64,000 nt of DNA from positions 1-64,000 of the forward strand of contig NZ_NNRL01000167.1 in the NCBI RefSeq assembly GCF_002252505.1, given 5' to 3'. A program made the translations under genes and the position numbers. The DNA comes from Brucella grignonensis. GTDB lineage: Bacteria; Pseudomonadota; Alphaproteobacteria; Rhizobiales; Rhizobiaceae. This document shows positions 44,731-55,700 of this stretch, piece by piece; the first letter of the stretch is position 1; every line of letters begins with the position of its first letter. The notes below the pieces were generated by a model. That model was given only the letters and a program-made list of their open reading frames with translations, did not search any database and was not told the DNA's origin.

Positions 44731-46506
44731 ATGAAAATGACCACCGAGGAAGCTTTCGTCAAAGTTCTCCAGATGCATGGTTTGGAACATGCTTTTGGTA
44801 TCATCGGTTCGGCTATGATGCCGGTATCGGACCTTTTTCCAAAAGCCGGTATCAAATTCTGGGACTGTGCTCACGAAACTAACGCCGGTATGATGGCTGA
44901 TGGCTTCAGTCGTGCGACAGGTACGATGTCAATCGCCATTGGCCAGAACGGCCCCGGTGTTACTGGCTTTATTACTGCTATCAAGACGGCTTACTGGAAC
45001 CACACGCCACTCTTGATGGTGACGCCACAGGCAGCCAACAAGACGATCGGGCAGGGCGGATTCCAAGAAGTCGATCAGATGGCGATGTTCAAGGAAATGG
45101 TCTGTTATCAGGAAGAGGTACGTGATCCTTCTCGTATCCCTGAAGTGCTAAATCGAGTGATCGAAAAGGCCTGGCGGGGCTGTGCACCAGCACAGATCAA
45201 TATCCCGCGCGATTACTGGACACAGGTGATCGATGTAGACCTACCTGCTATCGTCCGTTTTGAGCGCCCTATCGGTGGTCCGCAAGCCATCGAGGATGCA
45301 GCAAAACTGCTGTCTGAAGCCAAGTTTCCTGTCATCCTGAATGGTGCAGGTGTTGTCATTGGTGGCGCTATCGGGGAGTCAATGAAACTCGCTGAACAGC
45401 TCGATGCCCCGGTCTGCTGCGGTTATCAGCACAACGATGCCTTTCCCGGCAGTCATCGCCTTGCAGTCGGACCGCTGGGTTACAATGGTTCGAAAGCGGC
45501 GATGGAACTGATCTCAAAAGCGGACGTGGTGCTGGCACTTGGTACTCGCCTTAATCCGTTCTCGACCTTGCCGGGTTATGGCATAGATTACTGGCCGAAG
45601 AACGCTACGATCATCCAGGTCGATATCAATGCCGATCGTATTGGGCTCACAAAGAAGGTGACCGTTGGCATCTGCGGTGACGCCAAGCAGGTCGCGCGCC
45701 AGATCTTTGAGCAACTTGCGCCTTCGGCTGGCGATGCGGGACGCGAGGAGCGTAAAGCTATGATCCATCAAACCAGATCTGCATGGCAACAGCAGCTCTC
45801 CTCTATGGATCACGAAGACGATGATGTTGGCACCGAATGGAACGAAGGGGCGCGTAAACGTGAACCTGACCGCATGTCGCCGCGTCAGGCCTGGCGTGCT
45901 ATTCAAGCAGCACTGCCAAAGGATGCAATTATATCGACCGACATTGGCAACAATTGCGCAATCGGCAACGCCTATCCAACTTTTGAAGCTGGTAGAAAAT
46001 ATCTGGCACCGGGTATGTTCGGTCCTTGCGGATATGGATTTCCATCGATTGTCGGTGCCAAAATCGGTTGTCCGGATGTGCCGGTAGTCGGCTTTGCGGG
46101 CGACGGTGCTTTCGGTATTTCGATGAACGAAATGGGTTCGATTGGTCGGGAAGGGTGGCCTGCGATTACGATGGTGATCTTCCGCAACTATCAATGGGGT
46201 GCGGAAAAGCGCAATACAACGCTCTGGTACGCCAACAACTTTGTCGGCACTGAACTCAATCCCAATCTCAGCTATGCGAAAATCGCGGATGGTTGTGGTC
46301 TGAAAGGAGTTGCCGTTGATACGACTGCGGCACTCACCGAGGCACTTTCCAATGCGATCACAGAGCAGGAAAAGGGAGTGACGACATTCATAGAAGTCAT
46401 TCTCAACCAGGAACTCGGCGAACCCTTTCGGCGCGACGCAATGAAAAAGCCTGTGCCGATTGCCGGGATTGACCGCGCGGACATGCGTCCGCAAAAGCGA
46501 GCGTAA
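44731..46506 (+). CDS. xsc: Sulfoacetaldehyde acetyltransferase Xsc
   Basis: 591 residues of a ThDP-dependent enzyme. The first domain has HETNAGMMADGFSRATGTMS and IAIGQNGPGVTGFITAIK; the ThDP-binding motif GDGAFGISMNEMGSIGREGW lies near residue 450. It converts sulfoacetaldehyde plus phosphate to acetyl phosphate plus sulfite. This is the hallmark gene of bacterial taurine dissimilation. It starts behind AAAGGAAC and is followed by a 9-bp hairpin. Confidence 0.95.
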   Translation: MKMTTEEAFVKVLQMHGLEHAFGIIGSAMMPVSDLFPKAGIKFWDCAHETNAGMMADGFSRATGTMSIAIGQNGPGVTGFITAIKTAYWNHTPLLMVTPQAANKTIGQGGFQEVDQMAMFKEMVCYQEEVRDPSRIPEVLNRVIEKAWRGCAPAQINIPRDYWTQVIDVDLPAIVRFERPIGGPQAIEDAAKLLSEAKFPVILNGAGVVIGGAIGESMKLAEQLDAPVCCGYQHNDAFPGSHRLAVGPLGYNGSKAAMELISKADVVLALGTRLNPFSTLPGYGIDYWPKNATIIQVDINADRIGLTKKVTVGICGDAKQVARQIFEQLAPSAGDAGREERKAMIHQTRSAWQQQLSSMDHEDDDVGTEWNEGARKREPDRMSPRQAWRAIQAALPKDAIISTDIGNNCAIGNAYPTFEAGRKYLAPGMFGPCGYGFPSIVGAKIGCPDVPVVGFAGDGAFGISMNEMGSIGREGWPAITMVIFRNYQWGAEKRNTTLWYANNFVGTELNPNLSYAKIADGCGLKGVAVDTTAALTEALSNAITEQEKGVTTFIEVILNQELGEPFRRDAMKKPVPIAGIDRADMRPQKRA

Positions 46507-46527
46507 TCTTTTCTGATTATCCAAAGT

Positions 46528-46550
46528 CCCGCCCGGTCAATCCGGGCGGG
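46528..46550 (+). terminator. Hairpin after xsc
   Basis: CCCGCCCGG and CCGGGCGGG make a perfect 9-bp stem around TCAAT, 22 bases after the xsc stop. No T-run follows. It may cause partial termination or protect the message between xsc and pta. Confidence 0.6.
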
Positions 46551-46562
46551 AGAGATCTCCCA

Positions 46563-46652
46563 GTGCGATCAGAATGGCTTTATGATCTGCGCTACCATGT
46601 CTTCATAGCCATCTTTATCTTTGTCAGCATTTGCTATCTGGGGCTCGCTTGA
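46563..46652 (+). CDS. Small single-pass membrane protein (29 aa)
   Basis: From GTG 46563 a 29-codon frame reads VRSEWLYDLRYHV, then FIAIFIFVSICYLGLA, then TGA. The last ~16 residues are a clean membrane segment. GGGAGAG lies eight bases upstream. Its stop overlaps the pta start as TGATG, a classical translational-coupling arrangement that random sequence would rarely produce together with a ribosome-binding site. It might anchor or regulate Pta, or simply be a leader ORF that sets pta translation. Confidence 0.5.
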   Translation: MRSEWLYDLRYHVFIAIFIFVSICYLGLA

Positions 46653-47653
46653 TGAAACCGCTTGATCGTATCGTCGAAACTGCCAAAGCATCGCCGCGCC
46701 GAATTGTTCTTGCCGAAGGGGAGGACCCGCGCATTGTTGAAGGGGCGATCCGCGCCAGGCGAGAAGGGCTCGCCGCGATCATTCTGGTTGGTAATCGTGC
46801 AGCGATCGAATTACGCCTTGTTGCAGCGGGCGCGCTACCCGGAGACTTCCAGATTGAAGATCCTGCCACATCCGCACTCGCTCCGGGATTGGCTAAGGCC
46901 TATCATACCCTTCGCGCCGGTAAGGGTGTCGATGAAGAGTCAGCTATCTTGGCACTTCGTTCCCCGCTTGTCTTTGCGGCCATGATGGTACGGGAGGGAG
47001 AGGCGGATGGGACGGTAGGCGGCGCGGTCGCTACAACCGCAGATACGGTACGTGCCGCTCTACAGACTATCGGTCGAGCGCCCGGCACCGGCCTTGTATC
47101 GAGCTTCTTCCTGATGATGCTATGTGCGCCGCATCATGCCAAAAAAGGTATCTTTGTCTTTGCCGATTGCGGCCTTGTGGTCGAACCCGACGCGGCCAAC
47201 CTTGCTGATATCGCCGTAAGTTCAGCTCGTTCCTTTGAATCCCTCGCAGGCACCCCCCCAAAAGTAGCGATGCTTTCATTTTCAACGGCTGGCAGTGCCG
47301 TGCACGAACGGGTGTCCAAGGTGGTGGAGGCAACCCGCCTCGCCCATGCTGCCGTACCCGAGCTTATCATCGACGGTGAATTGCAGTTCGATAGCGCCTT
47401 CGTTGAAGCCATCAGTGACGCCAAAGCACCTCAATCAGTGTTGCATGGCGAGGCGAATGTCTTCGTGTTTCCCAATCTTGATGCAGCAAATATTGGCTAC
47501 AAGATCGCTCAGCGTATCGGCGGCGCGACTGCTATCGGGCCTATTCTGCAGGGCCTCGCGAAACCCGCAAATGATCTCTCCCGCGGCTGTAGCGCTGACG
47601 ATGTGTTCCATATGATTGCGATCACGGTGGTTCAGGCTGGTTCTATCAACTAG
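46652..47653 (+). CDS. pta: Phosphate acetyltransferase Pta
   Basis: About 333 residues from ATG 46652. The catalytic domain of short Pta is complete: IVLAEGEDPRIVEGAIRARR at the start, TADTVRAALQTIGRAPG, FADCGLVVEPDAANLADIAV, MLSFSTAGSA and the terminal PANDLSRGCSADDVFHM. It turns acetyl phosphate from Xsc into acetyl-CoA, closing the taurine pathway. There is no second N-terminal domain as in enterobacterial Pta, as usual for alphaproteobacterial xsc-linked enzymes. Confidence 0.93.
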   Translation: MKPLDRIVETAKASPRRIVLAEGEDPRIVEGAIRARREGLAAIILVGNRAAIELRLVAAGALPGDFQIEDPATSALAPGLAKAYHTLRAGKGVDEESAILALRSPLVFAAMMVREGEADGTVGGAVATTADTVRAALQTIGRAPGTGLVSSFFLMMLCAPHHAKKGIFVFADCGLVVEPDAANLADIAVSSARSFESLAGTPPKVAMLSFSTAGSAVHERVSKVVEATRLAHAAVPELIIDGELQFDSAFVEAISDAKAPQSVLHGEANVFVFPNLDAANIGYKIAQRIGGATAIGPILQGLAKPANDLSRGCSADDVFHMIAITVVQAGSIN

Positions 47654-47735
47654 TGGTTCAATTCCGACATTGCATCTGGTTGTTACTTGGTCTGATGTCG
47701 GTAAAATAAACCACACATCTACCCCAGATTAGATT

Positions 47736-50078
47736 TTAGAATTTTGTCGACATACCAAAATTAAAGTTCTGGACCTTATCAGAGTCAGCTTTTGTAATCG
47801 GAATAGCATAATCGAAACGAAGAGGGCCGAACGGGGAAGCCCACATGAGGCTTACACCTGCGGATGACCGCAGTTTCCGATCTTCGCCTTGAGCGTTGTC
47901 GGTATCGTTGCCATAGAGTGTTGCTGCATCTGCAAAGAAAGCTCCGCGTATGCCAAGGCTTTCGGGAACGGCAGGCATTGGAAATTGAAGTTCGGCGGTC
48001 GCGCTGAAATAGGTATTGCCACCCAGCCAGTAACGTTTTCCACTTGATGAATCCTGATAAGGCCCAATATATTTAAAGCCCCTTATGATATCAGTGCTGC
48101 TTTTAAAAAGATCAAAAATACGTGTACCATCGCCACTGTAATCATAGATATAGCCACCACCGACACCCAGCATACCGACGATGTCTGCCTCTTGGGCCAA
48201 CGTTGTGTAGTAGTTGCCCTTGAAAGTGGTCTTTATATATTTGGCGTCACCACCGAGACCCGCAAATTCCTGATTGAATTTTGCATAAAACCCGTCATGA
48301 GGGTTCTTTATATCGTCGATGGAGTTGTAGGTCAGCGAGTAGCTGATGGATGAACGAATCCATGGGCTATTGTTCACAGCGTTGATAATTGCCGGTGCAT
48401 AATAACTGTCCGGGTCGCTGACATCATCATCCAGCTCATACTTATCCTGAACCAGATTGTAAGCAAGGCCAGCACTCAGATTGTCTGCAATGGGAAGTCC
48501 AAATCGCACGGTGCCGCCCGTCTGTTCGACATAATAGGTACTGTTGGCGGTATATGTCTTACGGAACACATCAAATCCGGCGGACATGCGAGAACCGAGA
48601 AAATAGGGCTCGGTGAATGAGAAGGCATAATTCTGGACGTCGTCAGTACCGACGCCAGCGCTTACCTTGATAAACTCTCCTCGTCCCAGAAAGTTTCGCT
48701 CCGTTATCGATGCTTCAACGGAAGGGCCGGGAGTATCACCACCGGTCGTATAACCACCGCCGATCGAGAATTCACCGGTCGACTTTTCGACGACGTCAAC
48801 AACCAGGATAACCTGATCAGGCTCAGCACCTGGAGCGGTCGAGATATTGACGGTCTGGAAGAAATCGAGCGCTTCAAGACGACGCTTCGCGCGCTGAACC
48901 ATGACCTGATTGAAGGCATCACCTTCATTCATGTCGAACTCACGACGAATGACATAATCGCGGGTCTTGTCGTTGCCACGGATTTCGATGCGCTCAACGT
49001 AAGCGCGCGGACCCTGATCAACACTGTAAACGAGCGAAATCGTGTGATTGTCAAAGTCGCGGTCGCCACGCGGCTCGACCTTGGCAAATGCGTAACCGCT
49101 GCCAGCGACATTTTCAGTGATCGCTGTAACGGAATCTTCGATCTGCTTGGCACTGTAAGGCTTACCTTCGCGTGTCTTGAGAAGACCGCCAAGCGCCTGC
49201 GCATCCACACCTTCAACGGTGCTTTCAACGCCTACATTACCGAAGGTATAGCGCTGACCTTCATCAACGGTAACCGTGATCGTGTATTCGTTGGTCGATG
49301 GATCAAGCGTAGCATTCGACGAAAGTACGCGGAAATCCGCATAGCCGCGGTTGTAGTAGAAACGACGCAGCGTTTCTTCATCAGCCTGCAGGCGACCTTC
49401 ATCATAAACGTCATTACGGGTCAGCCACGAAAGCGGGTTCGAGCGCTTGGTGGAGATCACATCGCGCAGACGACGCGCGCTGTATGCACTGTTACCAACG
49501 AAGTTGATGTTGGCGATCTTGGTGCGCGAACCTTCGTTGATTTCATAAACCACGTTCACGCGGCCCTGACCGAGATCAACGGTACGCGCATTGACCGTCG
49601 CATCGCTGCGGCCGACATGCGTGTAAGCACCCTTGATGGCTTCCTTGTCAGCTTCCATCGTTGCCGCATCAAACGGCGAACGGGCTTTAAGCTGAACAGC
49701 GCGGGCCAGATCAGGATCTTTGACCTTCTTGTTGCCCTGGAAGAGAACATTGTTCACAACCTGACGTTCGCTCACCTGCACGATCAGCGATCCACCAGAC
49801 TGGTTGATGCGAACATCGGAGAACAGCCCCATTGCGAAAAGGCGCTTAACAGCAGCATCAATATCATTGCTGTTGAAAGCCTTGCCCGGGCGAATGTCGA
49901 TATTGTCACGGATTGTCTGCGCATCGACGCGCGTATTACCGCGCACTTCAATACGATTGACGACCGCAGCCTCCGCAGCATTGACCGATGCCAGAGAGAG
50001 CGCAGCTGTACCCGAAGCTACAAGAGCCACCGACATGGCGAGCGCTGAAGCGGCGCCAAAGAAATTCGAGTTAGCCAT
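47736..50078 (-). CDS. bamA: BamA homologue (outer membrane protein assembly factor)
   Basis: 780 residues. A signal peptide (ALAMSVALVASGTAALSLAS, cleavage after AEA) precedes five POTRA domains from VVNRIEVRGNTRVDAQTI to about residue 420. A 16-strand barrel follows, with the conserved loop-6 motif IIRGF in DIIRGFKYIGPYQDSSSGKR and a C-terminal Phe. This is full-length Omp85/BamA, which folds outer-membrane proteins. In related bacteria the housekeeping copy sits between rseP and lpxD. Here it stands alone beside catabolic genes on a repABC replicon, so it is probably a second copy. Confidence 0.9.
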   Translation of the reverse strand: MANSNFFGAASALAMSVALVASGTAALSLASVNAAEAAVVNRIEVRGNTRVDAQTIRDNIDIRPGKAFNSNDIDAAVKRLFAMGLFSDVRINQSGGSLIVQVSERQVVNNVLFQGNKKVKDPDLARAVQLKARSPFDAATMEADKEAIKGAYTHVGRSDATVNARTVDLGQGRVNVVYEINEGSRTKIANINFVGNSAYSARRLRDVISTKRSNPLSWLTRNDVYDEGRLQADEETLRRFYYNRGYADFRVLSSNATLDPSTNEYTITVTVDEGQRYTFGNVGVESTVEGVDAQALGGLLKTREGKPYSAKQIEDSVTAITENVAGSGYAFAKVEPRGDRDFDNHTISLVYSVDQGPRAYVERIEIRGNDKTRDYVIRREFDMNEGDAFNQVMVQRAKRRLEALDFFQTVNISTAPGAEPDQVILVVDVVEKSTGEFSIGGGYTTGGDTPGPSVEASITERNFLGRGEFIKVSAGVGTDDVQNYAFSFTEPYFLGSRMSAGFDVFRKTYTANSTYYVEQTGGTVRFGLPIADNLSAGLAYNLVQDKYELDDDVSDPDSYYAPAIINAVNNSPWIRSSISYSLTYNSIDDIKNPHDGFYAKFNQEFAGLGGDAKYIKTTFKGNYYTTLAQEADIVGMLGVGGGYIYDYSGDGTRIFDLFKSSTDIIRGFKYIGPYQDSSSGKRYWLGGNTYFSATAELQFPMPAVPESLGIRGAFFADAATLYGNDTDNAQGEDRKLRSSAGVSLMWASPFGPLRFDYAIPITKADSDKVQNFNFGMSTKF

Positions 50079-50634
50079 GACAAGGAAGCTTTCATACGCA
50101 ATACTAAAACAAGATACAGGTCAGTGAGTCTGACATTAGAATCTCCACCACTGATCTTTCGTGATCGCGATCTTATTGAGGAGCGCGAAACGAACAACGC
50201 TTAATTTGTAACAATTGTTTTCTGAATATTGCTCGGTTGTTGAGCCTGTGTCCGTGACGGTTTTGCCAATGGTCTTAAAATCGAGACGACGTGCTCGGAG
50301 TGAGGCTTAACTCTGGACGCATCATGTGAACAAGCTGCGATGGCAGCCAGCGTGACGCTTGCAGCAATGCTATTGGACCGTCCGACGGCGACCTACGCTG
50401 AAAAGACCTTGTTAATCAGATCGTTCCACGTATGCAGCAGAACCGGCAAAAAATATAGCATCTCTCCCTCAGGTGAAATTAAATACAAATTAGGTAGTAA
50501 TATTTATTGATAGAATTAGGTATTACTAATTTGTAGATTATTTTTTTAACAATAATTTTGTAAGTTCATTTGATATTTGCATTTTTATGCAATAATATTC
50601 GCATATAAATGAAAACGATTTTGGAATCTGATAG
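50079..50634. other. A+T-rich intergenic region
   Basis: About 550 bp between bamA (minus) and the DUF11 gene (plus). The right half is very A+T-rich (50465-50630) and probably contains the promoter of the DUF11 locus. An IS6 C-terminal relic lies at 50302-50367. No other gene is seen. Confidence 0.5.
50302..50367 (-). mobile_element. IS6-family relic, 3' scrap
   Basis: GAGGCTTAACTCTGGACGCA and CATCATGTGAACAAG, with AGCGTGACGCTTGCAGCA, align with the complement of the transposase 3' end and the terminal region of the IS6 copies (for example CATGATGCG…, ACTCTGGACG). The segment is deleted internally and about 65 bp long. Confidence 0.45.
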
Positions 50635-52664
50635 ATGTATTTATACAATTGGCGAGTGGAGAGATTTCTCTTTGCTGTATTTATAGCTATCATAATTACA
50701 ATTTTCTCCGTTGCGATTACGCAGGCACAGACAGTTCCAACAATCTCTTGTTCAACAAATGGTTCAATCTTTAATACAGCCTATAGTCGTGATGATGGAC
50801 CGCCTTTGCAATCCGGATTTGACCCCGAATGGGACGTTGCAATCAGAACTGCGCCATTTACTGGATCACCTCTGCCAAATGATCTGACATTTATTGATGC
50901 GAGCGTAGTGAGTACTGCGCCGGGAGCTTGGACTGCCTCGCCCTTTAATAATGCCAACTGGATTTCCTATAACAGCACAGGTAGCCATCCTGATCAGAGT
51001 TCCAACTACGACTCCTTCTATCGTTATCAATTCAATCTTGATCCTGCTGTTGACCCCAGTGCTTTCAAGCTCCGGATGGATTTTTACTCGGATAATTCCG
51101 TTTGGGATGTTTGGGTTAACGGTCAACCGCAAGGCATACGCTCGAGCTTTGGTAGCTAAAGTCCATATCTATTCCAAGGATTTCAAGCGGGTAGCCAAGC
51201 GTCTGGCACACTGGGAGCAAACTGGCAAACTGGTCTGAACACTATTATTGTTCATATTAAATCAGCCCCACCCTTTCAGGGGCTTCTTGGGCAAGTGACT
51301 GTAACGTCGCTATGTCCGAGGGTCAGCATCACCAAGACGCTTGTCGGCGAGAGCGGTTCGGTTGCGGGACAGGCGGAGCCGGGGGAGAGGCTGACCAATA
51401 CGGGCGGTTCTGCGGTGAGCGATTATGGTGTGACGGACCGTTACGACGTCAACACGCATTTTGTGTCGGCGGACAATGGCGGCACGGATAATGGCACTGC
51501 GATCAACTGGAGCAATCTGACGGTTCCGGCACAGACGGGCAGCACACCGGGGACGCTTGTGCTGACGGCGCAGCTGCAGGTCGCCGATCCGCTGCCTGTG
51601 GGCACCACGGCGGTTGCCAATGTGGCCTATCGGAGCGGGGATCCGGAACCCGTTGCGGGACGGCGCCCGATCAATGTGTGACGACGAAAATTATTGAACC
51701 TTCGGACATAGTGATCACGAAACGCGCAGGTTTGAAGCAGATCCGTCGTGGTGAAAAGGCTCCATTCACGATGACGGTTACGAACAAAAGCAACCGGTTG
51801 GTATCAGCGATCAATGTGACGGACCGGATGCCGTCGGGCTTCCGCTATGTTGATGGTTCGGCGAGCGTGGACGGTGTGGTGGTGACGCCGGTTGTCAATG
51901 GTCTGAATGTGGCCTTCACGAACTTGGCGGTTGCAGCGAATTCGGAACTTGTCATCCGATTGCAGATGCTGGCGCTGAGTTCGGTCGCATCTGGCAAGCA
52001 CACCAACCGTGCGATGGCGACCGATCCGTCAGGCAATCCGCTGGCACCGGATGCGACGGCACAGATTGAGATTATGGTTGAGCCGGTGTTTGAATGCGGG
52101 GAGATCATCGGCAAAGTGTTCGATGATCGTAATGGCAACGGCTATCAGGATGAGGGCGAGCCTGGAATTCCGGGTGTTCGCATCGCCACCGTTCGGGGTC
52201 TTTTGGTGACGGCGGACAAGTTCGGCCGTTTCCATGTGGCTTGCGCTGATCTGCCGGACTCCCGCATTGGCAGCAATTTCATCATGAAGCTGGACCCGCG
52301 CACTCTGCCGACAGGTTATCGCCTGACGACAGAGAACCCGCGTGTTGTCCGTTTGACGGCGGGCAAGATGACGAAGATCAACTTCGGCGCTTCGCTTGGC
52401 CGGGTTGTACGCCTCGGCCTCAAGGATAACGCGTTCATCGCTGGCAGCCTGCTGCTGAAGGACCAATGGAGCAAGGGACTGGATCAACTGATCGTGGTTC
52501 TCAAACAAGAACGTTCGATATTGCGCATTACCTATACAGCCAAAGACCTGAAAACGGCCCGGCAACGCATGAATGCGGTGCAAAGCGAGATCTTGCGGCG
52601 GTGGAAAGCCAAGGGGGATGGCTACCAGCTTGACATGGAAACACGGGTGGAGGCTGACAAATGA
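50635..52664 (+). pseudogene. DUF11/SdrD-type surface protein, stop codon and frameshift
   Basis: A frame starts at ATG 50635 with a signal-type segment (FLFAVFIAIIITIFSVAIT). It continues with WDVWVNGQPQG, hits an in-frame TAA at 51157, then carries on in the same frame (PYLFQGFQAGSQASGTLGAN) into a DUF11 domain (VSITKTLVGESGSVAGQAEP). It ends at TGA 51679. A -1 shift (GTGTGA at 51678) opens the next part: a second DUF11 domain (DIVITKRAGLKQIRRGEKAP, then FTMTVTNKS), an SdrD-B-like domain (GKVFDDRNGNGYQDEGEPGI) and a polar end. Such proteins are large, exported and adhesin-like. The breaks suggest decay, although readthrough plus a programmed shift cannot be excluded. Confidence 0.7.
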
Positions 52665-52721
52665 GACAGCAACCAATGATCTCCGCTACACTTACAGTTC
52701 GCTCGGGCGACTTTGTTGTTC

Positions 52722-55700
52722 ATGCGCCGCTGTATCCTTACGGGCTGTGTCGTCGTCATGCTGAATGCGAGTGGCGGCATGGCATTCTCGCAGGAACAGA
52801 AGGGCGGCAGTCCGCAGGTGCGCGGCAAAGTTCTGAATGCAAGCAAGATCATCAAGGACGTGCCCATTGCTCCCAATGTAGAGCAGAGGCGGGAACAAGG
52901 TTCGGATGACGGTGACATTCCGTTTTCAATCAGTGTGGATGGCGAACCGCTTGTGGAAAGCTCGAAACCGGAAGTCAAATCTTTTGGGAGCAAGCCAGTC
53001 GCAGGTCAGAAACAAACTGCGGACGAGCAGCGCAAGACCGATATTGGCCTCAGTGCGGTCGACATTCAGGTCAAGTTCGACGGGTTGGAAGCCAAACCCT
53101 TGTTGAACATATCGACGGTTCCGGTGCGCCGCTCCTACAAGGCAGGCGAGCAGGTTCGATTTCTTGCCACGTCCAACTACCCGGCCTTTATCGAACGCTC
53201 AGAAATCCGCGTTTATGCGGTGGAGGACGGCAAGGAGGAAAAACTGATTACGGCGGTTCCCGTGGGCATCAACGGGGAAGCCAGTTGGACTATGCCCGCC
53301 ATGCGTCCAGTGGTGGGCAATGCCGAGCCGCGCTACCGATATGTACTGCGTGTCTATGACAGTAAAGGCCGCTACGACGAGACGCTGTCACGTTCGTTAG
53401 CGCACACGGACCGCGATCTGGAGCCGGAAAAAGAACGGAATCTGGAAGGGAAATCCCCCGGCATGGGGGACGACTTTACGGGCTTGCGAAACATCCCCAT
53501 TCGGGGCGGCGCGGTTACGGTTTACGGTCGCAATGTGCCGGAGGGCTATAGTGTCCGCGTGTTGGACGATACCATTCCCATCGACAGGAATCGCGCATTT
53601 GTCATGCAGCGCATCTTGCCGTCGGGTATTCATGACGTTGATGTGGAGGTATTGAACAACGCCAAGGGCAGTGCGCTCGATTTCAGTCGTCAAATCGATA
53701 TTCCGAAGAATGATTGGTTTTATGTAGCGTTAGCCGATCTGACAGTCGGCAAACGCTTTGGCGATAAGAATATCGAAACCGTTCGTGCCGGCGAATATGA
53801 CGAAGTCTATGCCAAGGGCAGGCTGGCCTTTTATTTGAAGGGAAAGATCCAGGGCAAATATCTGTTGACGGCAGCGGGCGATACCGGTGAGGACAAGTTC
53901 GAGAACATGTTTCGCGGCATCGATGCCAAGGATCCGCGACAGCTGTTGCGCCGTCTGGATCCCAACGACTTTTATCCGGTCTATGGTGACGACTCCACCA
54001 TGCTGGATGACGCGCCGACCAACGGCAAGCTCTATGTGCGGCTGGAGCGCGGCGACAGCCATGTGATGTGGGGCAACTACAAGGCCATCATCAAGGGTAC
54101 GGAATTCATGCGCTCAGAGCGCGCGCTTTATGGCGCAAGCGCCGTTTATCGTTCGGAAGATACGACACCATTCGGCGAGCGCAGGTCAGAGGTAACGCTC
54201 TATGCGGCGCAGCCCGATACATTGCCGCAGCGCGACGAGTTTCTCGGCACGGGCGGCTCTGCCTATTTCATGCGTCGCCAGGATATCACAGTCGGTTCAG
54301 AAACCGTTACGATCGAAGTTCGCGACGAGATCACCGGACAGGTGTTGGAACGCCAGACTTTGCGCTATGGCGATGATTATTCCTTCGACTATCTTCAGGG
54401 CGTGCTGATCCTAAAGCGGCCATTGTCGTCCTCGACGGGAACCACGAGCCCGGTGCGCGATGGGGCATTGGGCGGCAACAAAGTTTATCTGATCTCACAA
54501 TATGAATATACGCCCCCCGTCGGTGAGATCGATGGTTATGTCTATGGTGGACGCGCCCAGCAATGGCTTAACGACAAGGTGCGCGTCGGTGTTACGAGCA
54601 TGAGCGAGAATACCGGGCTTGCCAACCAGCAGGCCTATGGCGCGGATATCCAGATCCGGAAGTCGGAAAAGACCTTCATTGAAGGTGAGTTTTCACGCTC
54701 AAAAGGACCGGGCTTCGGCATGTCCCGTTCGACAGATGGCGGCCTGACATTGAGCGACGTACGCACGACCGCGCGGCGATGGCCTGGCGCAGCAAGGCGC
54801 AGGTGGATCTGGAAGACCTGACCAAAAGTGGCATCAAAGGCACTGCCGGAATTTACTATCAGGAGAAACAGGCCGGCTTCTCGACGCTGGCCGAACAGAT
54901 TGCTGCAAACCAGCGAATCTGGGGTGCACATGCCGATATTGATGTCACGGATACAATCAATTTCAAGCTGACCTATGACGATTTCTCGGAAGATCAGGCC
55001 TATAATGAACTTGATGAGCATGATGTTGGCGGGCGCAAGAAGCGTAAAGGCACGGCTGCAGTCAGCAAGCAGTTCAACGACTATTGGAAGGCATCCTTTG
55101 GTATCTCCTATATGGAGGTGCAGAACCCGCTCGCAAGATCCTACAAGTCTGGCTATAACGGTTCGCGCGTGGATGCTGGCGCACGGCTGGAATATAGGCC
55201 GGATTCCGATCAGCTTTATTACATGTTCGGGCAAGCGACCTTGTCGCGTTCGGGCGATATCGACCGTGGCGACCGTGTCGGCGTGGGTTACAAATACAAA
55301 CTGACGGACAAGATCAATCTGGAAGGCGAGGTATCTGACGGCACCAATGGCATAGGTGGCCTTGCCGCTATCGCGTATAATCCCACAACGGAAGACACCT
55401 ATTATTTTGGCTATCGTCTTGATCCGGACCGCGCCTATGATCTGGATAGGGCCTACGATCTGTCCGGAACCGACCGCGGCACGTTTGTGTTCGGTGCACG
55501 GCGCAAGTTCGACGATTATTGGTCTACCTATGGCGAAAACAATTATGATCTTTTCGGAAAGCGCCGCTCGCTGACCAAGACCTATGGCGTCACCTATACG
55601 CCGGATAAGGTCTGGACGATTGACGGTGGTTTCGAATCCGGCAGGATACAGGACGATACAATCGATCCGGTCACGGGACGTGAGCGCTCCGACTTTGATC

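Noticed and set aside
49044-50048. A 334-codon plus-strand frame opposite bamA
   Set aside because: It is a shadow of the bamA reading frame; bamA has full domain support and the frame has no RBS.
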